A stretch of DNA of 64,000 nucleotides from contig NC_061510.1 in assembly GCF_022539505.1 (NCBI RefSeq), forward strand, positions 394,860,249-394,924,248, given 5' to 3'. This document shows positions 11,232 to 23,525 of the stretch, in pieces; within the stretch, counting starts at the first letter, position 1; every line of letters starts with the position of its first letter. The position numbers and the translations under genes are program-made. The DNA comes from Lolium rigidum. Taxonomy: Eukaryota; Streptophyta; Magnoliopsida; Poales; Poaceae. The notes below the pieces were generated by a model. It did no database searches, was not told the origin of the DNA, and saw only the letters and a list, made by a program, of their open reading frames with translations.

Positions 11232-12504
11232 ATGAATACCCCTGAAAATACTAAGTTGTGTGACTTCACAAATGCAAATAATAATGATTTCCTATGCACA
11301 CCTATTGCTCCACTCTGCTACTACAGCAGAATTCTTTGAAATTAAACCCGCTTTACTCGAACTTGGTTATGAGAGATCAATTTTCTCGGTGCTAGTTCCG
11401 ATGATGCTGCTGCCCATCTCAATAATTTTGTTGAACTTTGTGAAATGCAAAAGTATAAGGATGTAGATGGTGATATTATTAAATTGAAAGTGTTTCCTTT
11501 CTCATTAAGAGGAAGAGCTAAAGATTGGTTGCTATCTTTGCCTAAGAATAGTATTGATTCATGGACTAAATGTAAGGATGCTTTTATTGGTAGATATTAT
11601 CCTCCCGCTAAAATTATATCTTTGAGAAGTAGCATAATGAATTTTAAGCAATTAGATACTGAACATGTTGCTCAAGCATGGGAGAGAATGAAAACTTTGG
11701 TAAAGAATTGCCCAACCCATGGACTCGACTACTTGGATGATCATCCAAACCTTCTATGCAGGACTAAATTTTTCTTCGCGGAATTTATTGGATTCAGCTG
11801 CTGGAGGTACCTTTATGTCCATCACTTTGGGGGCGGCTACTAAACTTCTTGATGATATGATGATAAATTACTCTGAATGGCACACGGAAAGAGCTCCACA
11901 AGGTAAGAAGGTAAATTCTGTTGAAGAAACCTCTTCCTTGAGTGATAAAATTGATGTGATTATGTCTATGCTTGTGAATGGTAGATCTAATGTTGATCCA
12001 AATAATGTTCCTTTAGCTTCATTTGTTTCTCAAAGAGAAAATGTTGATGTGAATTTCATTAAAAATAATAATTTCAACAACAATGCTTATAGGAACAACT
12101 CTGGTAATAACTATAGGCCATATCCTGCTAGTGGTAATGATTATGGTAATACTTATGGAAGATATGAGGAAAAGATGCTAGAAATTGAAAGATCCACTAA
12201 AAACTTTATGCAATCACAATATGAGCAAAATCAATTGTTTACTAAAACTATGAATGAACAATCTACCTTGTTGAAAAATATAGGAAATCAACTTGAAAAC
12301 TTGAATAGGGAGATTTCGGTCACGCAAACTAAAATTTCGAATGCTTGAAACCCGAATCTCATACATGTCCGCATCACAATCCTCTTTAATTAATAAAATG
12401 GCTGCTAAACCTGATGATATTGATAATAAGATTACTACTACAGCAAATGCCATCCAAGTTAGAATTAATGAGAATATAAGATTAATGGCTGAATTGCGAG
12501 TGCT
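11232..12504 (+). pseudogene. E0 gag, frame-broken and cut by the gap
   Basis: The ATG at 11232 opens a gag reading frame (MNTPENTKL). The capsid-type gag block (retrotransposon gag family) is seen from 11445 with FSLRGRAKDWLLSLP, WTKCKDAFIGRYYPP and HVAQAWERMK, and it matches E4 residue for residue. Frame changes occur near 11300-11410 and at 11724-11727, where CTCG stands for the CTG found at the equivalent E4 site. A second frame continues from 11719 with an Asn-rich linker and runs to 12348, with a further frame to the gap. Gag packages the element RNA in cytoplasmic particles. No protease, RT or integrase is visible before the gap. Confidence 0.8.
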
Positions 12505-12604
12505 NNNNNNNNNNNNNNNNNNNNNNNNNNNNNNNNNNNNNNNNNNNNNNNNNNNNNNNNNNNNNNNNNNNNNNNNNNNNNNNNNNNNNNNNNNNNNNNN
12601 NNNN
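12505..12604. other. Assembly gap (100 N)
   Basis: Exactly 100 N, the usual placeholder for a gap of unknown size. It separates E0 gag from an LTR fragment of a different subfamily, so sequence is certainly missing here. Confidence 0.99.
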
Positions 12605-13196
12605 ACCCTGCACCGAGAGCCACGACACGGAAAACCTTACCGCAGACGCCGCCGCCGCCAATCCCATCTCTGGGGATTCGTGGAGATCGCCTCCTGCGAC
12701 CTTGCACGGAGAGGGGATTCATCTCCCGGAGGACTCTTTCACCGCCATGGTCGCCTCCGGAGTGATGTGTGAGTAGTTCACCCCCGGACTATGGGTCCAT
12801 AGCAGCAGCTAGATGGCTGTCTTCTCCTCATTGTGCTTCCTTCATTGTTGGATCTTGTGAGCTGCCCAACATGATCAAGATCATCTATCCGTAATGCTAC
12901 ATGTTGCGTTTGTCGGGATCCGATGGATATGAGAATACTATGCTATGTTGATTATCAAGTTACTACCTATGTGTTGTTTATGATCTTGCATGCTCTCCGC
13001 TGCTAGTAGAGGCTCGGGCCAAGTTGATACGGTTGTAACTCCAAGAGGGAGTATTTATGCTCGGAGCAGTGGGTTCATGCCTCCGTGTAATCTGGGAGCA
13101 TGAAAGAAAAAGCCCCAAGGTTGTGGATGTGCCGTTGCCACTAGGGATAAAACATCAATGCTTTGTCTAAGGATATTTGTGTTGATTACATTACTG
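12605..13196 (+). repeat. Truncated E-group LTR fragment
   Basis: Homologous to the middle of the E0 LTR (about 9770-10350), including ATCTCCCGGAGGACTCTT and CATGATCAAGATCATCTAT, but with many differences, so it is not simply the E0 3' LTR. It stops at CATTAC, where a different LTR terminus begins. Confidence 0.75.
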
Positions 13197-13306
13197 AAAC
13201 ATGCAAAATAGATGAAATAACATAAGTATTGTGTCCCAATATGAAATATATCAATGAATAACAGCAAATTATGATACAAAATAGTGATGCAAATAGGACG
13301 TATCAC
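13197..13306 (-). repeat. LTR terminus of another gypsy-type family
   Basis: On the minus strand it starts TGATACGTCCTATTTGCATC, the common start of large Triticeae gypsy LTRs (Sabrina-like, from memory). Only about 110 bp is present, ending at the E-group fragment. Its TGATACG end abuts F1 internal sequence at CGGCCCAATG. Confidence 0.55.
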
Positions 13307-13435
13307 GGCCCAATGTTCTTCTCTAACAATATGCATACTCTAACCTTTTATATGATTATCTCCTTTACTTCAGACAAGACGGACATGCATAGTAACTCAC
13401 ATGATATTTATCAAAAATATGATGATGGTGTCCCC

Positions 13436-15037
13436 TGATGGCGTGTAACTCACACGTTCGTTGGGAACCCCAAGAGGAAGGTATGATGCGCACAGCAGCA
13501 AGTTTTCCCTCAGAAAGAAACCAAGGTTTATCGAACCAGGAGGAGCCAAGAAGCACGTTGAAGGTTGATGGTGGCGAAATGTGATGCGGCGCAACAACAG
13601 GGATTCCGGCGCCAACGTGGAACCCGCACAACACAACCCAAGTACTTTGCCCCAACGAAACAAAGTGAGGTTGTCAATCTCACCGGCTTGCTGTAACAAA
13701 GGATTAAACGTATTGTGTGGAAGATGATTGTTTGCAAGAAAACAAGTAAAACAAGTATTGCAAGTAGATTGTATGCGATGTAAAGAATAGGACCGGGGTC
13801 CACAGCTCACTAGAGGTGTCTCTCCCATAAGATAAAAGCATGTTGGGTGAACAAATTACAGATCGGGCAATTGACAAATAGAAAAGGGCATAACAATGCA
13901 TATACATGATATGATAAATATAGTGAGATTTAATCCGGGCATTACGACAAAGTACATAGACCGCCATCCAACCGCATCTATGCCTAAAAAGTCCACCTTC
14001 AGAGTTATCATCCGAACCCCATTCAGCATTAAGTTGCAAAGCAACGGACAATTGCATTAAGTATGGTGCGTAATGTAATCGACAACTACATCCTTAGACA
14101 TAGAATCAATGTTTTATCCCTAGTGGCAACAAGCACATCACAACCTTACAACTTTCCGTCACTCGTCCCAGGTGTCAATGAAGGCATGAACCCACTATCG
14201 AGCATAAATACTCCCTCTTGGAGTTAAGAGCAAAAACTTGGCCAGAGCCTCTACTAATAACGGAGAGCATGCAAGATCATAAACAACACGTAAACAATAG
14301 ATTGATAATCACCATAACATAGCATTCTCTATTCATCGGATCCCGACAAACACAACATATAGTATTACAGATAGATGATCTTGATCATGTTAGGCAGCTC
14401 ACAAGATCCAACAATGAAGCACAATTAGGAGAAGACGACCATCTAGCTACTCGCTATGGACCCATAGTCCAGGGGTGAACTACTCACTCATCACTCCGGA
14501 GGCGATCATGGCGATGAAGAGTCCTCCGGGAGATGAACCCCTCTCCGGCAGGGTGCCGGAGGCGATCTCCTGAATCCCCCGAGATGGGATTCGCGGCGGC
14601 GGCGTCTCTGGAAGGTTTTCCGTATCGTGGCTCTCGGTACTGGGGGTTTTGCGACGGAGGCTATTTGTAGGCGGAAGGGTAGGTCAGGGGGCGGCACGAG
14701 GGGCCCAGGGGGCAGGGCCGCGCGGCCAGGGCCTGGGCCGCGCCGCCCTGTCACCTGGCCACCTCATGGCCCCACTTCGACTCCCCTTCGGTCTTCTGGA
14801 AGCTCCGTGCAAAAATAGGACCCTGGGCGGTGATTTCGTCCAATTCCGAGAATATTTCCTTACTAGGATTTCGAAACCAAAAATAGCGTAAAAACAGAAC
14901 CGGCTCTTCGGCATCTTGTTAATAGGTTAGTTCCAGAAAATGCGTAAATACGACATATAATGTGCATAAAACATGTAGGTATCATCAATAAAGTAGCATG
15001 GAACATAAGAAATTATCGATACGTTGGAGACATATCA
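13436..15037 (-). mobile_element. Solo LTR of the E group
   Basis: A complete 1602-bp LTR (TGATGGCG... to ...ACATATCA on the plus strand) stands alone with perfect TSDs TCCCC at 13431-13435 and 15038-15042. No internal sequence, PBS or second LTR adjoins it. It sits inside F1 internal sequence, which continues on both sides. Solo LTRs arise by recombination between the two LTRs of one insertion. Confidence 0.9.
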
Positions 15038-17154
15038 TCCCCATGTCAGCATGGTTGCCACACAACAAGCAACTTATAAGAACTAAGATACATAAGTGAC
15101 ATATTCCTCACCACAATATTTTTTTAGGCTACTTTCCCATGAGCTATGTATTGCAAAAACAAGAAATTATTTTGAAGGTTTTAAAGGTAGCACATGTATA
15201 TTTACTTGGAGTGGCGGTGAAATACCACATATAGGTAGGTATGGTGGACACTTTTGGCATATTTTGGTTTTTGGTGGTTGGATGCACGAGTTGAGATCAT
15301 ACTCAGTATAGTAATGAAGGCTAGCAAAAAGAAAGATAGCGACCAACTAAGAGAGCAATAATGGTCATAATCATGCATAGCGACAAAACTTATTAATTAA
15401 AGCATATGGTGATATTAAAAGTCTAAACTAAATGATCAATTCAACCCAATTGAAACATCAGAGGAGATCTTCCATTTGCATCATTATTAATATGAAACAT
15501 TTTTACTCGTATCCAACACCAATTAACTTATTTGAAACAACTCTCATTTATAATATTCATTAAAGATCAGAGAGCTAATCATATATAACTGAAGCATACT
15601 AACAAGCTCTGAACAAAATAGGAGTGAAAAACCAGAGCTAAACGCAGTACTAGCAAAAATAAAACGCTCGTTGAACAATAAGAGTGAAAACTAGAGCGTT
15701 CATACAATTATAACGGAGCGTGTCTCTCTCCCAAACAAACATGGTATGATGGTGCCCACTTTATTGAAAATAAAATACACAACAGAAAATAAAGACGCTC
15801 CAAGAATAACACATAGTATATGAAGTAATAAAAATATAGTGAATAGAAACAGGACCTGATATTTTTATTGATGAAGAAGGGGATGCCTTGGGCATCCCCA
15901 AGCTTTGACGCTTGTACTTCTTGAATATATCTTGGGGTGACATGGGCATCCCCAAGCTTGATCTTTTTTCCATTCTTCATCTCATCTCATCATTCTTCTT
16001 TCCTACACTTTAAAACTTCCTTCATACAAAACTCATCACAAATCTCATTAGCAGCGTTAGTGCAATGATAATATTAATCAAATCTACAAAGTTTAGTATG
16101 ACATATGAAAAGCATTTTAATAAGCATTAGCTACTGTAGCACAACTTCAATATGGTTCTTTGATCAAGAGAACTAAAAAAGGTGGGCAAAAAGATGCAAA
16201 TGCAAAACAGTGCAAAAATCTGTCAAAACAGAACAGTTCGTAAAAATTGATTTTTTAAAAATAATTACGCTGCGTAACTCGAAAAACTCTGAACTAATGA
16301 AAGTTAGATAAATATCTGGGGAAGATGCTCGTAAATTGGCAGCTCAAACTTACGTTCTGGTGATTTTTGGCGATTTTTCTCGTGACGAACCAAAAACAGT
16401 AAACAAGATTGCAAATCCCCCAAATACCACTTTCTTACCATTAGAGGCAATTCTTGGCACAAAAACAAAACAAACATGATAAGGAGAGGTCATTACAGTA
16501 GTAATGACTTCCAAAACTCAACAAAGCAGTAAATAACAGAAATATAAACATATTGGGTTGTCTCCCATAAAGCTCTTTCTTTATAGCCATTTAAGATGGG
16601 CATGATTATTTGATGGAGCTCTCAAACCCCCATTTTTTTGTTGTTTTCCAATTATAAGTGAAACTGACAAAGAAACAAGAACCAAATAAAGAACCTAATA
16701 AAACTAATAGGATAAAACCAAAGATAATAAAAGCAACTATATACAATGCTTACATGTGGATGGGTAATATTGAGTTTGAAGGAGACAACCTCATGTTGGT
16801 TGATGAATAGGGGGATGCCTTGGGCATCCCCAGGCTTAGATATTTGCATCTTCTTGAATATTCTCTTGGGATCCATCTACACATCCCCAAACTTGAGCTC
16901 TTGCATCCTCTTGCTCATCTCATATCACCATGATTGGAACTTAAAAACTGCATCCACATAAAATCTTCACAAAACTCATTAGTAGGTTAGTACTCATTAA
17001 ATAAAATCCACAAGTGTTCAAGTATCCCTAATTTTTATAAAATCTATCAAATATTTAGCCACTGTAATACTGAGGTTTCTTATTATTTCAATCGTACGTC
17101 GAAAACGAAGGAAACTTTTGAATCCCAAGTACAATATTTAAACAAAGAGAATAG

Positions 17155-17510
17155 AAATCTGTCAAAACTGAACACTCTGTAAAGATGTCACTCAATGAGA
17201 TAATTACGTAGCTCAAATAGAAAAACTCATGATTAATGAAAGACAGATCATAAGCTCAGGTCTATGCATAAAAAATTTCAGATCAAAATGCCATACTGAG
17301 ATTTTTCACGAATTTTTGCAGCACAGCACAGGAAATCTGTCTCAACAGAATCAGTCCGTAGAGATTGAATTATTAGATCTGTCTACGTACCTCAAATCAG
17401 AAAAGTCAGAACTAACGAAAGTTAGATAGCAAGCACTACTTTGCACTCAAGAAATTTAAGATCAAGATCTTGTTCTGGTGATTTTTAAAATTTTCTACAG
17501 TGGACCATAG
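17155..17510. repeat. Two diverged copies of a ~177-bp module
   Basis: Each copy starts GAAATCTGTC, continues with a GTAAAGA/GTAGAGA segment, then AATGAAAG or AACGAAAG, and ends near a GATTTTT...ACAG motif; the second begins at 17332. A third copy lies near 16230-16400. The same module occurs once in E1-E4. Confidence 0.6.
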
Positions 17511-17595
17511 GAAATCTGTTTTCTAGGCAGCATAGTGACAAACTTGCATAACAAACTAGGGGTTATCTATACATTCTATTTACAGCGGGATATGT

Positions 17596-17631
17596 ACACT
17601 ATATACACTATATACACTATATACACTATTT
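17596..17631. repeat. 9-bp tandem repeat (ACACTATAT)4
   Basis: Four uninterrupted copies, the last ending ACACTATTT. Confidence 0.85.
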
Positions 17632-17915
17632 ACAAGTTTTTAATGAAAAGCTTCCATGGAAAGAATTGTTTTGGTTTCGCAGGCATGAACACAAGTGTTC
17701 AAGGTCGACCCCCACTTCACCATTACTCATCTTTCCAATCACTTTTCTTTTCTGAAAACATTTTTTTATTTTTTTATATAAGAAGTACAACTATTTTTTT
17801 TGTAATTCGCATTCCCTATCCATACAAGAGATAGAGAACAACTAGGTACAGGAAGTAAAACTACTTAGAGATAAAGCAAACAAGTGCACACGAAAATATT
17901 CACCTACGCTATGGC

Positions 17916-17933
17916 TCCCCGGTAACAGCGCCA
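17916..17933 (-). other. F1 primer binding site
   Basis: On the minus strand TGGCGCTGTTACCGGGGA, a two-mismatch version of the tRNA-Asp-type PBS, lies 10 nt from the 5' LTR edge at 17944. Confidence 0.65.
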
Positions 17934-17943
17934 GAAAAGGTCT

Positions 17944-19426
17944 TGATATCCCACAAGTATAGGGGATCGTTTGTGACCTTTTCGATAAGTAAGAGTGTCG
18001 AACCAAACGAGGAGCTAAAGGTAGGATAAACATTCTCTCAAGTTCTATCAACCACTGATACAACTCTACGCACACTAATCGTTTGCAATATCTAGGAAAT
18101 AAAACTAGAGCGATAACGGGTATGAGAGGTGACTTTGCAGAACAATAAAATACACGGAATAAATGTTAGTGCTGCAGCAATAAAACAAACTAAACTAACA
18201 GTACCATGAGTGTGGAAAGGCGGTGGTAATAGTGGTGGCTTTGTCCAAGATCAATTAGTGAAGACATTTAGTTCATTGTCTTTGATGTAGTTTTCAATGT
18301 GGAAGAGGCTAAATATACAAGCGCTCCACTACTTGGGATTACAAGTACTATATGATTGGATTGTTAGCAAACATCCGTAAATACTAACAATGCATTAAGG
18401 TTTCCCCAACCATAGCCTTAAGTTTATGGTCCTCTTACTCCCATACATGCAACTAACCGGTTTAAGCCCTCAGGTTTCTGTCACTCCGGCAGGACTACCC
18501 CCTTCCTTTGCACATACTACTAACCCTATGGTGTTGATCCATGCGCGCACAAGTATAATGGACACCAAAGGACAGCACCATATCAACATACAACTCTAAT
18601 GAACCATAGACATTCAACAAAGCAATCAAAAGACAAATATACTACATAAACATGACATAGATCATAGGATAAATATTATAGCATCAAACACCATGTTACA
18701 TAGGACGGTACAGAGGTTTGTGGGAGGATGAACCACTGAATACAAGGAGGAGATGGTGATGGAGATGGCGGTGAAGACGTTGGAGAGGGGCAGCGCGGCG
18801 GCGCAGGGCGGCAGAGGCGCCGGCGGCGCGGGGAACTCCTTTCCCCGCCGCCGGCAAGCTTGGGGAGCGCCGCCCCTTAGCCTCCCTCCTTCATGGATTC
18901 TTGGGAGCCCTCCCCCATGGAGATGGGATCCATGGGGAGGCAAAAACGTGGCTTTGGTGGCTGGAAATTCGTGGGTGGAGCTGTCCTCCACGAGTTAGGG
19001 TTTTCTCCTTTATATACTCTCGGATTTCCGTCATCCCATCTAGGGCTTCAGTAAAACGGGTCCCTAGGCCGCATAAGAACTCCGATTGGGCCGAATTTTA
19101 ACTCTAGAATGTTCAGCCGAAAATTATCTACAACTTCCTCTTCAGGCCCAACTCCGTTGGAGGTCATCTTCGAGGGTCAAACAGACAATCTCCGAAAACA
19201 GTTCTGGGACAGATTTCAGCAAAGTTCCAATTCGACTCCAACAAGGTTTCCTCTTATATTTTTGATAATTCCTACACATCAAAGTGTAAAACAAGAACAT
19301 TGTGCACTTTTGCAAATATTAATAGGTTAGTCCAAATAAATCATAAACTTAATATAAAAACAAGTGCCAAAGGCATAATATTAGCATGAAATAATCAAAA
19401 ATTGTAGATACGTTTGCGACGTATCA
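17944..19426 (-). repeat. F1 5' LTR (intact copy)
   Basis: 1483 bp with TGAT/ATCA termini. The TSD AGTAG immediately follows at 19427-19431. Apart from the last 148 bp it matches 8034-9380 closely. Confidence 0.85.
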
Positions 19427-19431
19427 AGTAG

Positions 19432-21700
19432 CAACAACATCACCATACTTAAGCCTTGGATATGTCCTTTACTTAATAATTATTATAATACTTTGTGGTA
19501 TAACGGTTGGATCAACAGACTGTTGTTATTGGCTTTAGTGTTTATGGATGTGTTGCCCGCAGTCCTACCTATATTAGATCATTTCACACATGAATATGCT
19601 TATTATTATCTTTATCCCATATGTATGTGCATTTGCAGGTGAATCTTCAACCATAGCCTATTTCCATCCATTGCAACAATCAACGATTCAAAATAAACTA
19701 GCAAGGTAAACATAAAAAGAAACAAGTAAATAAGTCTTGTTGAAATTCCTTATATTTCCATTCAGCAAATGTTCTCCATGGTTCGATAAACCTAGGTCTA
19801 CTAGGGAAAAAGCAATTGTACTACATCCGTAATCCGGATCGAATGTATCATGCTCCTAAACTTGTCACTCATCAATCTAAAATTCACTTCCAAATCAGGA
19901 CTAACCTACATAATTGTCTTTTGCGCGTCTATAAGATATGTTTTCTGAGTTGTATACTCTAGAACAATCTATAATATATATATACAAAACACAATATGGG
20001 TAGATTGAAGTTCCAAAGACATCATAACCTTACTAGCATACTTTAGGAGGTAGTATCCTGCTAAAGAAATAAATTTCTATTAGAAATAGTTATAACACCA
20101 GAAAGAAATGTAATTCTAGTTTAGCACTTGAACTTTAAATTATAGATATTTGATTTATATTTCAAAGCTATAAATATAGATAACTCCAATAAATACGTTA
20201 TTTATCCCTCGAGGCAGTGCAATTTTTCACTTGAAGTCGGATTTTTAATAAAAAGATATGGTACTAAAGTTATAAAGAAAAATAAATAAATTGCAAAAAT
20301 GAGAGTGTTTAATTGTAACTCCCAATAGACTCGGTAACTTGTAGGAACGATTTTGAAAATAAATAAATGGGAGCTATTTCTAATATATATCAAAAACATT
20401 ATCATACTTAGATGTGGTATTATAAGTTTTAGGTTATTTCTGACTTAAAATAGTTGTCTTTTCCTTAGAATAAACATGACTTCCATAACGTAGAGAAAAC
20501 GGTAACCTAGGACACAACGGCGTCGTTACATCAATAACTATCTTAACTTTATCCTAGATAGAATTATGCAAAATTCATTCTTATGTACATTTTTGGGCTA
20601 AGAAACGAACACTAATTGATATTGTTTAGAGCAATCTATTTTTCTTCTCATTCGAGGTTGGTGATGCAAATTGGAGGTGCCTCTGAAGCCCAAAAATTGC
20701 GATGGATATCCCTTTCCAATGCATGATGTAAACCCCTATATATAACACTGAAAAGTTTAATTATGTTCCCTCTTCTTTTTCTTTCACTCTATTTGCCACC
20801 CCTGCATTAATTTTTGCGTTGAGTTGGGCTGGCCTATAGGTTTACGACGGTATCACTTCATGTAGTGCAAGGGTTTAGGATACAATGACAAAAACACAAC
20901 TATATACCATTTGGTTAATGCTATGGACCCAGATTTTTTATGCTTACAATAACCTAAAGTGCAGAAAATCTCTTTATTCAAAGCAAATACTTTACTACCA
21001 CGGAAACTCAATACTTACGTGTTTCGGCCGTTAGAAGGAGCCTTAGCGAGAACTTTATTTGCTTGGAACCAGAAAATCTCACTAATGCTAAGAGCTAGCT
21101 ACTCAGCATCCTGAACGACCTACTTACTTTGTTCAGAGCAACAACATATTCTCTATAGCCATATGGAAGTAGATTTAAAAGTGAGCCTTCTAGTGTATAT
21201 TTGACCTACCCTTGCACTACTGAGTTGTCCATCTCAACAACATTTTGACGATCCTATGTTTTATATGCTACTAATTGTTTGGTGGCATATTGGAACATTT
21301 GGAGTTTGTTAAGAAACATAAGCTTGCCATGGATTGTATTTCTCTGTTGGGGAACATGAGCTTGCCGTCAAGACCGAGGGTAGCGCTCGTGTGGCGCCAA
21401 TGCAGCTCGTCTCACTGACAGTGTTGTCGGTTGCGTCAAACTAAACAGACCTATGGACAAAGCCGAGGAAGTGAAGACAGTCTTGAAGTTTGGACAACAA
21501 CCGATGGAGTTAGCTCGAGCAAGAGGAAAATGAGTATGAAGAGTGCGGCAATGTTCGATTTCCAAAGTGTGTCACGAGCTATTTCTGGTTAACTTGTGGT
21601 GCACTAACAGTGTAGTAGGCGTACTAGTTTGTGTGGTAATGCTTATTATATACCTTGTAATCCTATCATGTCATGTTTACATGTCTATCAAATTACCAAC
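19432..21700. other. Intergenic DNA, nothing recognised
   Basis: AT-rich sequence with short open frames only. No LTR, terminal inverted repeat or protein motif was recognised. Confidence 0.5.
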
Positions 21701-21781
21701 AGTGTTGGGTAACTGTTTTTGTGGGCCAGTGTTAAGTAACTGTTTTTGTGGGCCAGTGTTAAGTAACTATTTTTTGCTGGA
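21701..21781. repeat. 27-bp tandem repeat, three copies
   Basis: Units at 21701-21727, 21728-21754 and 21755-21781 begin AGTGTTGGGTAACTG, AGTGTTAAGTAACTG and AGTGTTAAGTAACTA. The third is diverged at its end. Confidence 0.85.
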
Positions 21782-22411
21782 CACTGTTGGGTAACTTGAG
21801 CACTCAAAAAGAAGGTGTTGTAGCCATTCTATGGCGTTCTTGGTAGCTTAACAGAAAGACGTGCACGTCTATTGCGGTGTCTCAATTTTTTTTGTTACGG
21901 CAACAAAATACCCAACATTTACATTATAGTTGTCTAAAATCAATAAAAGAAAGTGAACCAAACATCGGTGTTCCAATGCAGTACATAACATGCTCTTTGC
22001 ATGTGTCAGAGCGGGCCCCAAGATATATGCCGCACGGGAGGCAGAAATCAACGCAGTTTACCAAGCAAGCCCTTACTAACAAAGGGCCGGCAATAGTCTT
22101 TTCTTTTGAGCGGTGGCCGAAGGTGACCAAACAAAAAGAATAGAGGCTGATAGAGCCCAAATTAGCATCAGAGGGAGCTAATACTGAGCTCGATCTTCCG
22201 CTGCGACGACAGCAGTAGAGCACCATGGCAATTTGCAGAGGGGCGGCCGACAGTAGCTTTAAATTGCGGAGCTAATATCTTAGGAACTAAGCAGGCTACT
22301 GCTCTTTTTAAGAGCACCACAAACATAAAATTATCAATAACAGAAACACGCTAAAATACGTTCGCTCGCTGGAAAAATCATCGATTTTGCGCGTGTGATG
22401 GAAAAAATGGT

Positions 22412-23066
22412 GCTCCAGCAGGGCTGTAAAATAGCGCACGGCCAAACAAATATCCAACGTGTAGCCAAAAGCAGTATCCAACGCTGCAAATTTGGTGCGC
22501 CGACTACCGCGCATTACAAATCGAGCCACCCGAAACTTTCACCCGCGCGAATGGAGCCGCCCCTGCTACCTCCTTGCTCGCCATCGGCGAGGAATCTAGC
22601 CGGAATCGGCCCACCTTCTGTCGGAATCACGCCACAGCTCATCCTCCCGCGTGCCCTAGCACCAGCGCACTGTCGCCTCACCGATCCCCGGTCATGGCCG
22701 ACCCTCTGCTTCAGCTCGTCAGACGCCGCCATCCTACTCTGTTGCTCTCCGCCTCGCGCGCGTCTGCAAGGATCGCAGCGCCGCCTCCCCTCGTGTCCTC
22801 GGCCTCCTGCTCGCCTACCGCGCCCGACGGTTCGCCGCCTGGCCCTCCGTCGGCCACAACTACCTCCTCAATCGATTCCTGGACGAGGAGGAGGTGATGC
22901 TCGATCGATTCCTCCTCCGTGTTGATTGTTGCACATATGGTGAGGACTCAATTGCTTTTTCGAAAACAAATCTAGGGTCTTTCTTGTAAAATTTAGGGAC
23001 CTGATTATGAAACATATGTTGAAGACGCAATTTTGTGAAGCTCTATTTTACAGCCTCTGGTAAAGC
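22412..23066. mobile_element. Possible foldback or DNA element enclosing a gene-like fragment
   Basis: An imperfect inverted pair, GGCTGTAAAATAGCGC on the left (22412-22437) and its counterpart GCTCTATTTTACAGCC on the right (23040-23066), brackets a GC-rich block at 22514-22915. The block has open frames in several phases but no reliable start or domain. One phase reads LARVCKDRSAASPRVLGLLL, loosely like an F-box gene start, which I do not trust. No clear TSD was found. Confidence 0.3.
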
Positions 23067-23525
23067 GATGTCTGATTCACGCTGCATTTTAACGCGTCTG
23101 GTGAAGCGGCACATGGCCGCGCGCCTAAAAAGTGGATCCAGCGCGCTGCGGCACTAAAATATAGGGAGAAATGTTTTTATGTCCCTCAATTTCGCATGTC
23201 TATTGACTTTCAATTATGCATCAAAACTCGAATTTAACTAAACTTCTACAACCTTCGTTTGAAAATATATGCGAGACAGGTTTATCTAAATTTTAAAAGA
23301 CTGTTAATTCGAAACGGAGCTTGTTTTTCATTTGCAAGAGCACGGGAAAGACCAAAGTGCCCACAGAGGCCATCTGGTCCAGCCGCACCTCGACCGACCA
23401 CATTCGCGAGTCGCAGCTTAAACCCTACAGCTCGAGCCGGCGCCCGGCGGCAGGCAATACGAACTCCGGTGGCCGCCGCCCGCTCCTCTTCCTGTCAGGT
23501 TCCAGCGGGAGTGAGGAACCAAGCC

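Larger units (their letters stand above)
9381..12504 (+). mobile_element. E0: partial gag-type LTR element, cut by the gap
   Basis: It has a complete 5' LTR (9381-10977), an 11-nt spacer, a PBS (10989-11005), a leader, and gag up to the run of N. It begins inside the terminal part of the F1 left LTR; the adjoining 5-mer is CACAT, but the matching right TSD was not found. The LTR fragment after the gap belongs to a diverged subfamily, so the 3' half of E0 is missing from this assembly or lies in the gap. Confidence 0.75.
15043..17915 (-). other. F1 internal region, non-coding
   Basis: It contains homology to the 3' untranslated region of E1-E4, two copies of the GGGGATGCC hairpin (15879-15899, 16811-16831) and a block resembling AAATCTGTCAAAACAGAACAG at about 16230 that recurs at 17155 and 17332. 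No open frame longer than about 100 codons has a recognisable motif. Confidence 0.7.
8034..19426 (-). mobile_element. F1: non-coding minus-strand LTR retrotransposon with nested insertions
   Basis: Both ends match: TGATATCCCACAAG starts the LTRs at 8034 and 17944, and the right LTR ends GACGTATCA at 19426. The 5-bp TSD AGTAG is present at 8029-8033 and 19427-19431. On the minus strand the 5' LTR is 17944-19426, a tRNA-Asp-type primer binding site lies at 17916-17933, and the 3' LTR is 8034-9380 (cut short by E0). The interior (13307-13435 and 15043-17915) has no open frame longer than about 100 codons. It shares the 3' region hairpin and short motifs with elements E1-E4 but no gag or pol. F1 is therefore a non-autonomous, LARD-like element. 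The left part of its interior is disrupted by E0, an LTR fragment and the sequence gap. Confidence 0.8.

Noticed and set aside
22395..22925. 176-codon frame proposed as a gene
   Set aside because: Compositional GC-rich frame with no motif; alternative frames are equally open.
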